This document shows positions 50,785-60,088 of a stretch of 64,000 nucleotides of DNA, piece by piece. Both the position numbers and the translations under genes were made by a program. Source of the DNA: Citrobacter tructae (GTDB lineage: Bacteria > Pseudomonadota > Gammaproteobacteria > Enterobacterales > Enterobacteriaceae). The notes below the pieces were generated by a model. That model was not told where the DNA came from and made no database searches. It was given only the letters and a program-made list of their open reading frames with translations. Location of the stretch: positions 1,426,001 through 1,490,000 of the forward strand of contig NZ_CP038469.1 in NCBI RefSeq assembly GCF_004684345.1, written 5' to 3'. Position 1 is the stretch's first letter; the number at the start of each line of letters is the position of its first letter.

Positions 50785-52206
50785 TCAGGCCAGTTTTGGA
50801 AAGTCAGCCACGGTGTCGTGCGGCTGACTTTCAGCCTGACGCGGCGTGACCTTTTTTAAATCGCGAATAAAACGCGCCTGCCAGTTGTTGATATCATTTT
50901 TAACGATAATTTCCAGCATCTCGGCGTGGCGGGATATACGTTCGGCAAGCGGCATGGTTAACGCGCGGTTTAATGCGCCCGCGACATCATCCCGGTCATA
51001 AGGATTAACAATCAGCGCTGAGGTCAGTTCATGCGCTGCCCCGGCAAATTGCGATAACACCAGCACGCCTGGATTGGCGGGATCTTGCGCAGCCACGAAC
51101 TCTTTGGCAACCAGGTTCATCCCATCCCGCAATGGCGTCACCAGCCCGACATCCGAATAACGGAATATCTTCATCAGCAATTTACGATCAAAATACTGAT
51201 TCAAATAATAGAGCGGCGTCCACCCCAGTTGCCCGTATTTACCGTTGATGCGCCCTGCTTCCGTCTCCAGTTGGTGGCGTATATCCTGATAAGCCTGCAC
51301 CTCTTCACGCGATGTCGGTGCTATTTGGGTATAGCGAATTTTACCGTGATGCTGAGGGTAACGTTCCAGAAGTGCCTCATAGGCCTGAAATCGCTCCGGC
51401 AAGCCTTTGGAGTAGTCCAGTCGCTCAACCGAAAATATATTCTTCACGTTTTTTAGCTCGGCTTTGAGCTGCGCCATTTTCGGCGGCAGTGCCCCGGCCG
51501 CCTGGCGGGCAATTTCATCGGGCGCAATACCGATAGGATAGACCTGGGTACGGAATACCTTGCCCCAGGCCTGATGATGATTGTCGCCGCGCGTGGTTAC
51601 CCGGGTTTGTACACTCAGCGCGTCGATAAAAGCCTGACGATCGTTCTCAGTCTGGAATCCCAGTAAGTCAAAATCACACAATTGCTCAAGCAACACATCA
51701 TGTGGGGGCAGCGCGTTGAATATCTCCGGCGTCGGGAAAGGAATATGCAGGAAAAAACCGATACGATTATTCACGCCACGTTTACGCAGTTCACTGGCAA
51801 ACGGTAATAAATGGTAATCATGAACCCAGATGATGTCGTCATCGTTAAGTAAGGGCAGCAGTTTATCGACCAATAATGTATTGACCCGCTGATAACCTTC
51901 CCATGCCGGACGCTGAAACTGTACCAGATCCAGACGATAGTGAAAGGCAGGCCATAAGACGGCATTCGAAAACTGGCAGTAATACTCTTCGTAATCTTGC
52001 TCACACAGATTAAACGATGCCCAGGTGATATTGCCGCGGGTGACTTTTTTTAACGGTTTGTCTTCATTACCGATCTCACCGCTCCAGCCAAACCACAACC
52101 CACCTGCCGTTTTCAATGCCCCCAGCACGCCAACCGCCAGGCCGCCAGCACTACCTTTGTCATCCGGTGAGGCAATTCGATTAGAGACTACGACTAAACG
52201 ACTCAT
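50785..52206 (-). CDS. otsA: Trehalose-6-phosphate synthase
   Basis: This 473-residue GT20 glycosyltransferase joins UDP-glucose and glucose 6-phosphate into trehalose 6-phosphate, an osmoprotectant and stress compound. Visible motifs are VVVSNRIA at the N-terminus, the GGLAVG loop binding glucose 6-phosphate, WVHDYHLLPFA (near 130) and VERLDYSKGLPERF (near 260). Start ATG 52206 follows AGGAG. It overlaps otsB by 26 bases, so the pair is translated together. Confidence 0.96.
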   Translation of the reverse strand: MSRLVVVSNRIASPDDKGSAGGLAVGVLGALKTAGGLWFGWSGEIGNEDKPLKKVTRGNITWASFNLCEQDYEEYYCQFSNAVLWPAFHYRLDLVQFQRPAWEGYQRVNTLLVDKLLPLLNDDDIIWVHDYHLLPFASELRKRGVNNRIGFFLHIPFPTPEIFNALPPHDVLLEQLCDFDLLGFQTENDRQAFIDALSVQTRVTTRGDNHHQAWGKVFRTQVYPIGIAPDEIARQAAGALPPKMAQLKAELKNVKNIFSVERLDYSKGLPERFQAYEALLERYPQHHGKIRYTQIAPTSREEVQAYQDIRHQLETEAGRINGKYGQLGWTPLYYLNQYFDRKLLMKIFRYSDVGLVTPLRDGMNLVAKEFVAAQDPANPGVLVLSQFAGAAHELTSALIVNPYDRDDVAGALNRALTMPLAERISRHAEMLEIIVKNDINNWQARFIRDLKKVTPRQAESQPHDTVADFPKLA

Positions 52207-52984
52207 GGTCATCACTCCTGTCATTCGTTACTTTTTGTTCTTGCTGTGGACAGTTGATCTGCTCCAGCCAGCGCCAGACGTCCGTTACACCAGCCAGACG
52301 CCACATCGCCTGGGTCGCGCCGCTCCCCACCTTCACGGAAACACCGTCAGCGCGGTTTACCACACTGAAACCCGATTCATCCGTTAAATCATCACCGACA
52401 AAAACGGGAAGGCGTCCGGCAAAAGGCACTTCCTGCATGAATGCGGCAATCGCTTCGCCTTTGTTCGTGCCCTTAGGTTTTATCTCGACCACACATTTAC
52501 CTGGCTGCAGGGCGAGCTGCGGCCATCTGCGCGTGATGCGTTCCGCCAACGCCAGCAGCGCGGCTTCATGCTGCGGAGCCTGTCGATAATGCAGAGCAAA
52601 CGCCATGCCTTTTGTTTCCAGCGTCGTACCGGGTAAACCTGCCAGCGCTGCCTGCAATAACGCGCTAATGTCACGTTCAACGTTCTGAGGAAGACTCACA
52701 ATGTGGGTGTGACCATTGATGTCGCGACGCTCGGCTCCATGAACTCCGGCAAGCGGAAAACAAAAAGGCTGCGTGAGTGCGTCAAGTTCAGCCATTGAGC
52801 GCCCTGAAATCAATGCCAGTGCTCCCGCATTGTGCGTCGCGAGGCAATGTAATAACTGCAGGATCGTCTGCGGAACGATGACCTGATCGGGATGCGGCTT
52901 GATCTCAGCCAGTGTTCCATCGAGATCAAAAAAATAAGCACAGTTTGCGGGTAGTTCAGGGGGTACGGTTCGCGATGCTGTCAC
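52181..52984 (-). CDS. otsB: Trehalose-6-phosphate phosphatase
   Basis: The 267-residue HAD-superfamily phosphatase frees trehalose. Motif I is FFDLDGTLAE (nucleophile Asp near residue 20), ALISGR and the metal site GDDLTDESGF follow. The GTG start at 52984 is chosen because GGAGGAG lies six bases upstream and it gives near-E. coli length (266). The open frame continues upstream to 53221 only because it crosses the ERIC element. Confidence 0.94.
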   Translation of the reverse strand: MTASRTVPPELPANCAYFFDLDGTLAEIKPHPDQVIVPQTILQLLHCLATHNAGALALISGRSMAELDALTQPFCFPLAGVHGAERRDINGHTHIVSLPQNVERDISALLQAALAGLPGTTLETKGMAFALHYRQAPQHEAALLALAERITRRWPQLALQPGKCVVEIKPKGTNKGEAIAAFMQEVPFAGRLPVFVGDDLTDESGFSVVNRADGVSVKVGSGATQAMWRLAGVTDVWRWLEQINCPQQEQKVTNDRSDDHESFSRSL

Positions 52985-53044
52985 CCGGTTCTCCTCCTTA
53001 TCATTGTCTGTGCGACGCGCGGATCGCGCCGAAGATAGGATGTT

Positions 53045-53171
53045 TATACCCAAAATAATTCGAGTTACATGAAGGCGGCAAGTGAGTGAATCTCCAGAAG
53101 CATAGGTAACTATGTGACTGGGGTGAGTGAACGTAGCCAACGCACATGCAGCGTGAAGTATGATGGGTATG
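53045..53171. repeat. ERIC element upstream of otsB
   Basis: TATACCCAAAATAATTCGAG at the left and AGTATGATGGGTAT at the right are the usual ERIC inverted ends, and the core TATGTGACTGGGGTGAGTGA matches ERIC. It lies in the 301-base otsB-araH gap, most of which it occupies, and would sit in the promoter or leader region of otsBA. Confidence 0.82.
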
Positions 53172-53285
53172 ACGGGTATAAGTATAGACAGTGTGACCAG
53201 GCTCGCCATTTGCAAAAACAATCGCCAGCCGGTATAGCGGCTGGCGATAGAGAGAAGCTAGACTAAAAAGTTGGGCGTTAAATCA

Positions 53286-54275
53286 TCAAATGGTGCGCTT
53301 CGCTTTTTGTTTGTAACGGTCGAAGATCACCGCCGCCAACAGGATTAAGCCACGCACGACGTACTGGGCGAACGGAGAAATATTCAGCAAGTTCATCGCG
53401 TTTTCCACCGTCCCGAGGATCAGTACCCCAGCCACTACATATGAGATTTTTCCGATGCCGCCTTTGAGCGAAACGCCCCCCAGCACACACGCTGAAATCA
53501 CAATCAGCTCATAGCCGATAGACGTCATTGGCTGACCACTGGTCATACGCGACGCCAGGATAATCCCTGCGACGGCCGATACCAGACCGGAAAGGATGAA
53601 GATAATGATCTTGGTGCGGACAACCGGAACCCCCGCCAGACGTGCAGCCTCTTCATTACCGCCGATGGCCAGCGTGTTACGCCCAAAGGTAGTTTTATTC
53701 AGCAGTAAGCCAAAAATAATGAAGCAACCAACAGTCAACCAGATAGGAGCAGGCAGCCCCAGCCAGTTAGCGTAGCCGAGGGCGAAGAAGCGTTCGTCTT
53801 CGATACCGACCGCTTTACCGTCAGAGATAATATAGGCCAGGCCGCGCACAATCTGCATGGTCGCAAGAGTGGTAATCAGCGCGTTTATTTTTAAACGTGC
53901 AATGACAAAACCGTTCACCAGGCCGCAAAGAACGCCCAGCAGCAGCCCAGCAGCGACGCCAATCCACAGACTTTCGGTCATATTGATGACCACCGCAGTC
54001 GTGACCCCTGCACAGGCAATCACAGACGCGACGGAGAGGTCAAAGTCACCGGAAGCCAGGCAAAACAGCATCCCACACGCAACCATACCCGACATGGAAA
54101 CCGCCAGTCCAAGCCCCTTCATATTAATAAAAGAGGCAAAGTTTGGCACAAAGAGGGCGCACACGAGAAACAGCACGGCAAAAACCACCAGCATCCCGTA
54201 CTGATCCCAAATTCTGCCAAGATTTAGCGCTGATTTGGCTGCGCCAGAACCCGATGTAGAAACGGAAGACATCAT
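53286..54275 (-). CDS. araH: Arabinose ABC transporter permease AraH
   Basis: The 329-residue inner-membrane permease of the ribose/xylose family has about eight to ten hydrophobic segments. The conserved loop EEAARLAGVPVVRTK (EAA-like contact with AraG) lies near residue 200, and GGVSLKGGIGKI near 260. It is the last gene of araFGH, 11 bases after araG, and works with AraF and AraG in high-affinity L-arabinose uptake. Confidence 0.96.
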   Translation of the reverse strand: MMSSVSTSGSGAAKSALNLGRIWDQYGMLVVFAVLFLVCALFVPNFASFINMKGLGLAVSMSGMVACGMLFCLASGDFDLSVASVIACAGVTTAVVINMTESLWIGVAAGLLLGVLCGLVNGFVIARLKINALITTLATMQIVRGLAYIISDGKAVGIEDERFFALGYANWLGLPAPIWLTVGCFIIFGLLLNKTTFGRNTLAIGGNEEAARLAGVPVVRTKIIIFILSGLVSAVAGIILASRMTSGQPMTSIGYELIVISACVLGGVSLKGGIGKISYVVAGVLILGTVENAMNLLNISPFAQYVVRGLILLAAVIFDRYKQKAKRTI

Positions 54276-54286
54276 ACTCTCCTTAC

Positions 54287-55801
54287 TCAGGCTACAGCCT
54301 GGCTGACTTTAGGCATAGCAAGGCTCAACGCCTGACGCTCATCCGCCTGTTCGTGAAGCAACACACCGGCAATTTCACCTTCTCTCATCACCACGATACG
54401 GTCGGCGACACCGAGAACTTCCGGCAGGTCACTGGAGGCAAACAACACGGCAACACCGCGCGCCGCCAGGGCATAAATAACGTTATAAATTTCATGCTTC
54501 GCGCCCACATCAATGCCGCGCGTTGGCTCATCAAGCAAAATCACCTTCATATCTTCCGACAACCAACGGCCAAGAATCGCCTTCTGCTGATTTCCCCCGG
54601 AGAGGTTCATGATCAGTTGCTCTGCGCCCGGCGTTTTAATGTTGAGTGAGCGGATATGATGGTCAGCGTTGGTTTCTTCCCAGCTGTTGTTGATCAGGCA
54701 TCCGCCCAGAACATGCTTACGCCGGGCGCTAATGTTGATGTTGTTACGCACCGAATGGACCGGAATAATCCCTTCAGCTTTGCGGTCTTCCGGACACAGC
54801 ATCATGCCTGCTTCAATCGCGTGGCTGGGTTTACGGATATCAATCGGCTTATCATCAATAAACACCTGGCCTTCGGTGATCCGCGTCCCGCCAAACAATC
54901 CTTTCATCAGTTCGCTACGACCGGCCCCAACCAGGCCAAACAGCCCGACGATTTCACCGCTGCGTACCGATAAACTGATCGGCGTGCGCACGCCTGGCGC
55001 TTTAACTTCATGCAAGCGCAGACGTTCAGCACCATACGGTCTGGATTGCCAGCCGTAGATATCACCAAGGTCACGCCCCACCATGGCCTGAACCAGCGCC
55101 TCGTGATCAACCTGCTGCATATCCGTAAACGTCTTAACGTACTGACCATCTTTAAATACGGTAATGGCATCACTGAGAGCGAAGATCTCTTCCATGCGGT
55201 GCGAAACATACAAAATGATGCGTCCCTCGTTGCGCAATTCGCGAATGACGCGGAACAGATTTTCAATCTCCCTTGCGGAAAGAGAGCTGGTAGGTTCATC
55301 GAAAGCGATAATTTTGGCGTTACGCGCCAACGCTTTTGCAATCTCCACCATTTGCCACTGACCGATGGAGAGATATTTCAGCGGCGTGGCCGGATCGATG
55401 TCCATCCCCAGATGCTTTAACTGCAAACCAGCTTCGTAATTCAACAACGAGCGGTTCACAATCCCGCCCTTGTGGGGAAGCTGGCCTAAGTAGATATTCT
55501 CGGCGACGGTCATTTCCGGTACCAGGTGTAGCTCCTGGTAAATAATGGCGACACCGGCGTTCAGCGCGGTGGTGGTGTCGGCAAACGAAACCTCCTGGCC
55601 ACGGATCACCAAAGATCCCGTCGTTGGCGCATAGTTACCGCTGAGAATTTTTAATAATGTTGATTTCCCGGCGCCATTTTCACCCATCAGTGCATGCACC
55701 TGACCGGCAAAGCAGTCGAAACTAATATCCGTCAGCGCCTTAACGCCAGGGAAGGTTTTGCCAATGCCACGAAATGAGAGATACGGGGTAGACTGTTGCA
55801 T
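54287..55801 (-). CDS. araG: Arabinose ABC transporter ATP-binding protein AraG
   Basis: The 504-residue protein has two ABC domains. The first holds a full Walker A GENGAGKSTLLK (near 39-50) and Walker B IIAFDEPTSSLS. The second has the usual weak P-loop GLVGAGRSELMK (near 290), signature LSGGNQQKAILGRW and Walker B VILLDEPTRGID. This asymmetry is standard for the sugar importer family. It lies between araF and araH. Confidence 0.97.
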   Translation of the reverse strand: MQQSTPYLSFRGIGKTFPGVKALTDISFDCFAGQVHALMGENGAGKSTLLKILSGNYAPTTGSLVIRGQEVSFADTTTALNAGVAIIYQELHLVPEMTVAENIYLGQLPHKGGIVNRSLLNYEAGLQLKHLGMDIDPATPLKYLSIGQWQMVEIAKALARNAKIIAFDEPTSSLSAREIENLFRVIRELRNEGRIILYVSHRMEEIFALSDAITVFKDGQYVKTFTDMQQVDHEALVQAMVGRDLGDIYGWQSRPYGAERLRLHEVKAPGVRTPISLSVRSGEIVGLFGLVGAGRSELMKGLFGGTRITEGQVFIDDKPIDIRKPSHAIEAGMMLCPEDRKAEGIIPVHSVRNNINISARRKHVLGGCLINNSWEETNADHHIRSLNIKTPGAEQLIMNLSGGNQQKAILGRWLSEDMKVILLDEPTRGIDVGAKHEIYNVIYALAARGVAVLFASSDLPEVLGVADRIVVMREGEIAGVLLHEQADERQALSLAMPKVSQAVA

Positions 55802-55825
55802 AACGTCTCCGTGAATCTAATCTGT

Positions 55826-55859
55826 TGCCGGATAAGAAATGTTCAGCTCTTATCCGGCA
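55826..55859. other. Stem-loop between araF and araG
   Basis: TGCCGGATAAGA (55826-55837) pairs perfectly over 12 bp with TCTTATCCGGCA (55848-55859), loop of ten bases. It is REP-like and has no T run on the minus strand; it probably stabilises the abundant araF message over araGH. Confidence 0.7.
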
Positions 55860-55866
55860 TTGAGTA

Positions 55867-56856
55867 TTACTTGCCGCCTAAACCTTTTTTCGCCAGCTCT
55901 TCTTTGAAGTTATCGCGAGTGATCAACACCACATCCGTCACTTCAGTAAATGCCGGTGGCTCAGCGCCTTTCGTCACCCAGTTGTAGAGCATTTCACTGG
56001 ATTTGTAGCCATGTACGTCCGGGCTTGGCAGCAGTGAGCCGTAGAATCCGGTCGCTTCGCCTTTAGACAGTTCGCTAATGGCATCGACACCGTTAATGCC
56101 AATCCCAATCACGTTCGGTGCTTTAAAGCCCTGCCCTTCAGTCGCGCGTACGCCGCCCAGTACGGTGTTGTCGTTCATCCCGACAATCAGCCAGTGTTTA
56201 ACTTCAGGATGCTGAACCAGCATAGAGTTCGCGGCGTCAAATGCGCCGGGGATATCATTGGATTTGGTGGGAACCTGATAGATCTGTTTTTCCGGGAAGC
56301 CCGCAGCTTTGAGTGCTTCCATTGAGCCGGATGTACGACGGCGCGCGGTATCCAGTTCGTTAGCGGTAATCGCCATCACGGCGGAAGATTTCACATCCCA
56401 ACCGCGTTTTTGCATTTCTTTGTACAATTCCTGCCCCTGACGCTCACCAATTTTTGTTGCCGCCATCATCACCAGCGGCACGGTGTCCATCGGTTTACCT
56501 TTGGCGTTGGCAAACTGGTCATCAACGGCGATTACTTTCATGTCGTAGCCACGCGCCTTAGCCATAATCGCAGGCCCGAGTTTGGGGTCCGGCGTACAAA
56601 TAACGAACCCTTTCGCCCCACTTGCCGCAAGGCTGTCGATGGCATTCAGGGTTTTCTCACCATCTGGGACAGCAATCTTAATCACTTCAAAACCAAGATC
56701 TTTACCGGCTTTATCCGCAAATTTCCATTCAGTCTGGAACCAAGGTTCCTCTGGCTGCTTGACCAGGAAACCGAGCTTCATGGATTCAGCGATAGCGGAT
56801 TGTGACATAACGGCAGCCAGACCGATGGCTGCCAGCGCTTTAGTGAATTTGTGCAT
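55867..56856 (-). CDS. araF: L-arabinose-binding periplasmic protein AraF
   Basis: This 329-residue protein has a signal peptide (MHKFTKALAAIGLAAVMSQSAIA) and a mature two-lobed sugar-binding domain starting ESMKLGFLVKQPEEPWFQTE. It delivers L-arabinose to AraGH. The length equals E. coli AraF. The gene is the first of araFGH. An AraC-type site lies about 250 bases upstream of the start codon. Confidence 0.97.
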   Translation of the reverse strand: MHKFTKALAAIGLAAVMSQSAIAESMKLGFLVKQPEEPWFQTEWKFADKAGKDLGFEVIKIAVPDGEKTLNAIDSLAASGAKGFVICTPDPKLGPAIMAKARGYDMKVIAVDDQFANAKGKPMDTVPLVMMAATKIGERQGQELYKEMQKRGWDVKSSAVMAITANELDTARRRTSGSMEALKAAGFPEKQIYQVPTKSNDIPGAFDAANSMLVQHPEVKHWLIVGMNDNTVLGGVRATEGQGFKAPNVIGIGINGVDAISELSKGEATGFYGSLLPSPDVHGYKSSEMLYNWVTKGAEPPAFTEVTDVVLITRDNFKEELAKKGLGGK

Positions 56857-57102
56857 GGTTAACTCCAGCTTTAACGTTCTTTTATGTAGGGTAAAATCAG
56901 ACGATTTTTTGTAATTCGGACGTAAAACAAGGCATTACCTTTTATTAATAAGATCAATGCCAGTGCTGAGAGTAGTTGTAGCGGGAAATTGATTCTCCAT
57001 AAGAGAGCGGCATCACACCACAGAATTACAGTAATTGCGTACATAAATTCAGTGGGAAATGACATAAAAAAACGTGTTTTTTTCGACGGGGAAAATGAGA
57101 TG

Positions 57103-57119
57103 TAGCAGATTAGTCCATA
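57103..57119 (+). promoter_or_regulatory. AraC-binding half-site pair of araFGH
   Basis: TAGCAGATTAGTCCATA matches the AraC site pattern TAGC-N7-TCCATA (compare araI1). On the strand given it points away from araF; an inverted AraC site is also reported for E. coli araFGH. Confidence 0.7.
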
Positions 57120-57215
57120 AGCTCAGCCAGTGAATCCTTGTTCCCGAATACAAGGCATTCGAGAACGTAGGCCTTTTTCATACCTAATACTTCGATTTAT
57201 CCACACAAATAAAAC

Positions 57216-57259
57216 AATGAATGCCGAATTATTTATGCGTTTGATTAATGGCATTCATT
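57216..57259. repeat. Spaced inverted repeat upstream of ftnB
   Basis: AATGAATGCC (57216-57225) and GGCATTCATT (57250-57259) are perfect inverted copies 24 bases apart. A third GGCATTC lies at 57154-57160. No known regulator was recognised. Confidence 0.5.
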
Positions 57260-57598
57260 AAAATGATCTGACGCCAAAATGCTGCAGATAATCAGTACCA
57301 ACGTGAAGAGACCTTGCAATGAAATTTAATTTCGCTATATGAAAACGAAATCCTATTATTTTAATAAATTAAAAATCAGTTAGTTACATGATTATTTTTT
57401 ATGCATAGAAATGTTAAATCTGAAAATACCCTTATGACAATATGTAAAAAAACATAAATGCGTGGATTTAAGGATTTTCTTATGTCCGGGCTACCGCTAT
57501 GATTATTTGTGATCGGCATAGAATTGCCTCATTGATCACACAAAGGACCGGCGGAACGGATTTATTCTGCTAACAGTATTACGTGTACGTAGATGTGA

Positions 57599-57622
57599 AG
57601 TGCAACGACAGCCCGTTGTACT
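57599..57622 (+). other. Stem-loop in the ftnB leader
   Basis: AGTGCAACG pairs with CGTTGTACT (one G-U pair), six-base loop, 47 bases before the ftnB start. A second small hairpin ATTTCC/GGAAAT (57639-57656) ends just before the AAGG ribosome site. Confidence 0.4.
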
Positions 57623-57668
57623 GACGTGAGTAACGTACATTTCCCTTTCTGGAAATAAGGATATTGAT

Positions 57669-58172
57669 ATGGCTGCAGTTGGAATTGTTCATAAACTCAA
57701 CACCCAAATGAACCTTGAGTTTTACGCATCAAACCTCTACCTTCACCTCAGCGAATGGTGCTATGAGCACAGTCTGACCGGCACCGCAATGTTTCTGCGC
57801 ACCCAGGCACAGAGTAACGTCACGCAAATGATGCGCGTGTTTAATTTTATGAAAAGCGCGGGTGCCAACCCCATTGTCAAAGCCATCGACGTACCTGGCA
57901 ATGAGATGACTTGCCTTGAAGAGTTATTTCAAAAAACGCTGGACGAATATCAACAGCGAGCCAGCACGCTGTCACGCTTAACGAACGAAGCGGAAGCATT
58001 GAACGATGCCCCAACCGTTGATTTTCTTCATGATCTGGAAAAAGAACAGCAGCAGGATGGCGTGCTGTTACAAACGATTCTTGATGAGGTGCGTAGTGCC
58101 AAACGCGCCGGGCTGTGCATGGCGCAAACGGATAAGCACCTGCTAAACGTGGTTAATTACCAGCAGCACTAA
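57669..58172 (+). CDS. ftnB: Ferritin-like protein FtnB
   Basis: The 167-residue four-helix protein aligns without gaps with FtnA over the first 130 residues but has lost most ferroxidase ligands: Glu17 is kept, while positions 50, 53, 94 and 130 are Asn, Gln, Tyr and Asp instead of Glu, His, Glu and Glu. It is thus unlikely to oxidise iron by the normal di-iron centre. In Salmonella FtnB has been tied to iron supply for Fe-S cluster repair and virulence. ATG 57669 follows AAGG. It stands alone between araF and yecJ. Confidence 0.93.
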   Translation: MAAVGIVHKLNTQMNLEFYASNLYLHLSEWCYEHSLTGTAMFLRTQAQSNVTQMMRVFNFMKSAGANPIVKAIDVPGNEMTCLEELFQKTLDEYQQRASTLSRLTNEAEALNDAPTVDFLHDLEKEQQQDGVLLQTILDEVRSAKRAGLCMAQTDKHLLNVVNYQQH

Positions 58173-58252
58173 TACCTGGCATCACCCAATCTGCGCCTCC
58201 CTTTCCGAGAGGCGCAAAAAAACCTTTCTAAAACCTGAAACAACGGTTTATT

Positions 58253-58504
58253 TTAGTGAGACTCACTCTGCGGGGTGAATTTCAGTTCGATCAACGCAAC
58301 GGCTTTTTGAATTGCGCGCATCGTCACCGGATCGGCCCCCGCTGGATGACTAGAAAAATCGATGCTTTTCAGCTGACTGGACATTTTCTCCCGCACTTCT
58401 ACCGGGGCAATAACATCAATGACATCCAGAATTTGCTTGATAACCAGCTGACAGGCAACAACGTCCGAGAGCAGTTCCTGATCGGCATTCAGTGTTTGGG
58501 ACAT
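58253..58504 (-). CDS. yecJ: YecJ, DUF2766 protein
   Basis: This 83-residue protein matches E. coli YecJ (MSQTLNADQELLSDVVACQLVIKQ at the start and FTPQSESH at the end). It is soluble and mainly helical with no known motif. The function is unknown. The ATG at 58504 is preceded by AAGGAGC. It is convergent with ftnB and divergent from the MFS gene. Confidence 0.9.
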   Translation of the reverse strand: MSQTLNADQELLSDVVACQLVIKQILDVIDVIAPVEVREKMSSQLKSIDFSSHPAGADPVTMRAIQKAVALIELKFTPQSESH

Positions 58505-58632
58505 AGTGAGCTCCTTATAGAAAGGTCGCCATAGTACCCATTCAGCGCGCGAAACGATAGCGGTGCCGTCATTACGGCTGCGCTGAAAATAAAAAAAGAT
58601 CCCGTGATTTCCTTTGAGATGGCAAGCACAAC

Positions 58633-60054
58633 ATGAGTAACGATTTAGCGGTTGAGAATAAACGTGGCATCTCCCCGGCGGCCTTGCTCGTTGCCGGGGC
58701 TTTTTTTATGGAGTTTATCGATGGCACGGTCATCGCCACCGCCCTGCCCGATATGGCGAAAAGCTTTGGCGTGCCGGCAGTCGATCTGAACATTGGCATC
58801 AGCGCCTATCTGATCACCCTGGCGGTTCTGATTCCCGCCAGCGGCTGGATTGCCGATCGCTTCGGCGCGCGCAAGGTATTTAGCCTGGCGCTGGTCATCT
58901 TTACCCTTGCTTCAATACTATGCGGGTTAGCCACCAGCCTGGAAGGCTTTGTGGCAATGCGTATCTTACAGGGGGTGGGCGGCGCGTTGATGGTACCTGT
59001 CGGTCGCCTCGCGGTGCTGCGTACCACGCCAAAACACCAGTTAATTACCGCCATTGCTACTCTGACCTGGCCGGCATTAGTCGCTCCCATCATCGGCCCA
59101 CCGCTCGGCGGGTTTATCACCAGCTACGCCAACTGGCGCTGGATTTTCTTTATTAATGTCCCGTTGGGATTACTGGCAATAACCCTGGCGTTACGCTTCA
59201 TCCCCGACATTCATGACGACGAACGCCGTCCATTCGACACCCCCGGCTTTATTGCCACTTCTGTCGCCATGGTCAGCCTGGTGTATGCCATGGAGTTACT
59301 GGGATCGCAGCAACCGCAAGGCTGGTTGACTGCAGGGCTGCTCACGCTTGGGATAATCACCTTCCTGTTTGCCCTGCGCCATTTTCGCCATGCCGCCTGG
59401 CCGATGATTCGTCTGGATGCTCTACGTGTCCCCACCTTTCGCGTCACCATGTTCGGCGGATCGCTGTTTCGCGCGTCTATCAGCGCCGTTCCCTTTCTGC
59501 TGCCGTTAATGTTTCAGGTGGGGTTTGGCATGAACGCCTTTCATGCTGGCTCGCTGGTATTGGCAGTGTTTGTCGGCAATCTGACAATTAAACCCGCCAC
59601 TACGCCGTTGATACGCTGGCTGGGCTTTAAGAAGTTGCTGTTGATAAACGGTGCGTTGAACGTGCTGGCGCTTCTGGCTTGCGCGTTGATTACCCCGCAA
59701 ACGCCGGTGTGGGTTATTTTACTGGTGCTGTATCTGGGTGGCGTGTTCCGTTCGATCCAGTTTACCGGCGTCAGCACGCTGGCCTTCGCAGATGTCCCCG
59801 CACCGCAGATGAGCTATGCCAATACGCTGTTCAGCACGGCCACACAATTAGCGGTGGGGTTAGGGATTTCGCTGGCGGCAATTGGTATCAGAATTGGCGA
59901 TAAGGTCAGCGAGTGGCTGGCGCTGGACAATATACCCGGCATTAGCTTCCGTCTGGCTTTTGTAGCAATTGCCATTATTTGCCTGACTGGCATGGTAGAT
60001 ACGCTACGACTGACCCGCGACGCGGGAAGTGCGGTGTCAAACAAGAACAAATAA
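58633..60054 (+). CDS. MFS drug/proton antiporter, DHA2 family (HsrA-like)
   Basis: The 473-residue inner-membrane protein belongs to the DHA2 (14-helix) branch of the major facilitator superfamily. TM1 has the FFMEFIDGTVIATALP motif, motif A GWIADRFGARKVF is near residues 75-87, and motif C-like VAPIIGPPLGGF near 150. Overall it resembles E. coli HsrA/YieO more than EmrB. The substrate is unknown. Absent from this place in E. coli K-12, it may be shared with Salmonella. It is convergent with the isomerase gene, with a GC-rich hairpin (60055-60079) between them. Confidence 0.85.
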   Translation: MSNDLAVENKRGISPAALLVAGAFFMEFIDGTVIATALPDMAKSFGVPAVDLNIGISAYLITLAVLIPASGWIADRFGARKVFSLALVIFTLASILCGLATSLEGFVAMRILQGVGGALMVPVGRLAVLRTTPKHQLITAIATLTWPALVAPIIGPPLGGFITSYANWRWIFFINVPLGLLAITLALRFIPDIHDDERRPFDTPGFIATSVAMVSLVYAMELLGSQQPQGWLTAGLLTLGIITFLFALRHFRHAAWPMIRLDALRVPTFRVTMFGGSLFRASISAVPFLLPLMFQVGFGMNAFHAGSLVLAVFVGNLTIKPATTPLIRWLGFKKLLLINGALNVLALLACALITPQTPVWVILLVLYLGGVFRSIQFTGVSTLAFADVPAPQMSYANTLFSTATQLAVGLGISLAAIGIRIGDKVSEWLALDNIPGISFRLAFVAIAIICLTGMVDTLRLTRDAGSAVSNKNK

Positions 60055-60079
60055 GCCCGGACAGCCTACGCCACCGGGC
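60055..60079. terminator. Hairpin between convergent MFS and isomerase genes
   Basis: GCCCGG (60055-60060) and CCGGGC (60074-60079) pair around a 13-base loop directly after the MFS stop codon. No clear U tract, so its terminator role is uncertain. Confidence 0.45.
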
Positions 60080-60088
60080 CAGCAACAT

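Larger units (their letters stand above)
56857..57668. other. araF-ftnB divergent intergenic region
   Basis: An 812-base AT-rich region without a convincing gene. It holds the AraC site (57103-57119), an imperfect 10-bp inverted repeat (57140-57166), a perfect spaced inverted repeat (57216-57259) and two small hairpins in the ftnB leader (57599-57622, 57639-57656). In E. coli the dual-function RNA gene azuCR lies in this gap; I could not find an open frame like AzuC. Confidence 0.6.

Noticed and set aside
57120..57668. azuC small-protein/RNA gene expected near araF-ftnB from E. coli
   Set aside because: No open frame resembling the 28-residue AzuC protein could be found; only a seven-codon frame starting ATGAAATTT near 57319 is present.
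58192..58216. GC-rich hairpin TGCGCCTC/GAGGCGCA after ftnB as a terminator
   Set aside because: On the plus strand the stem is followed by A, not T, and on the minus strand the T run precedes the stem, so it is not a standard terminator for either gene.
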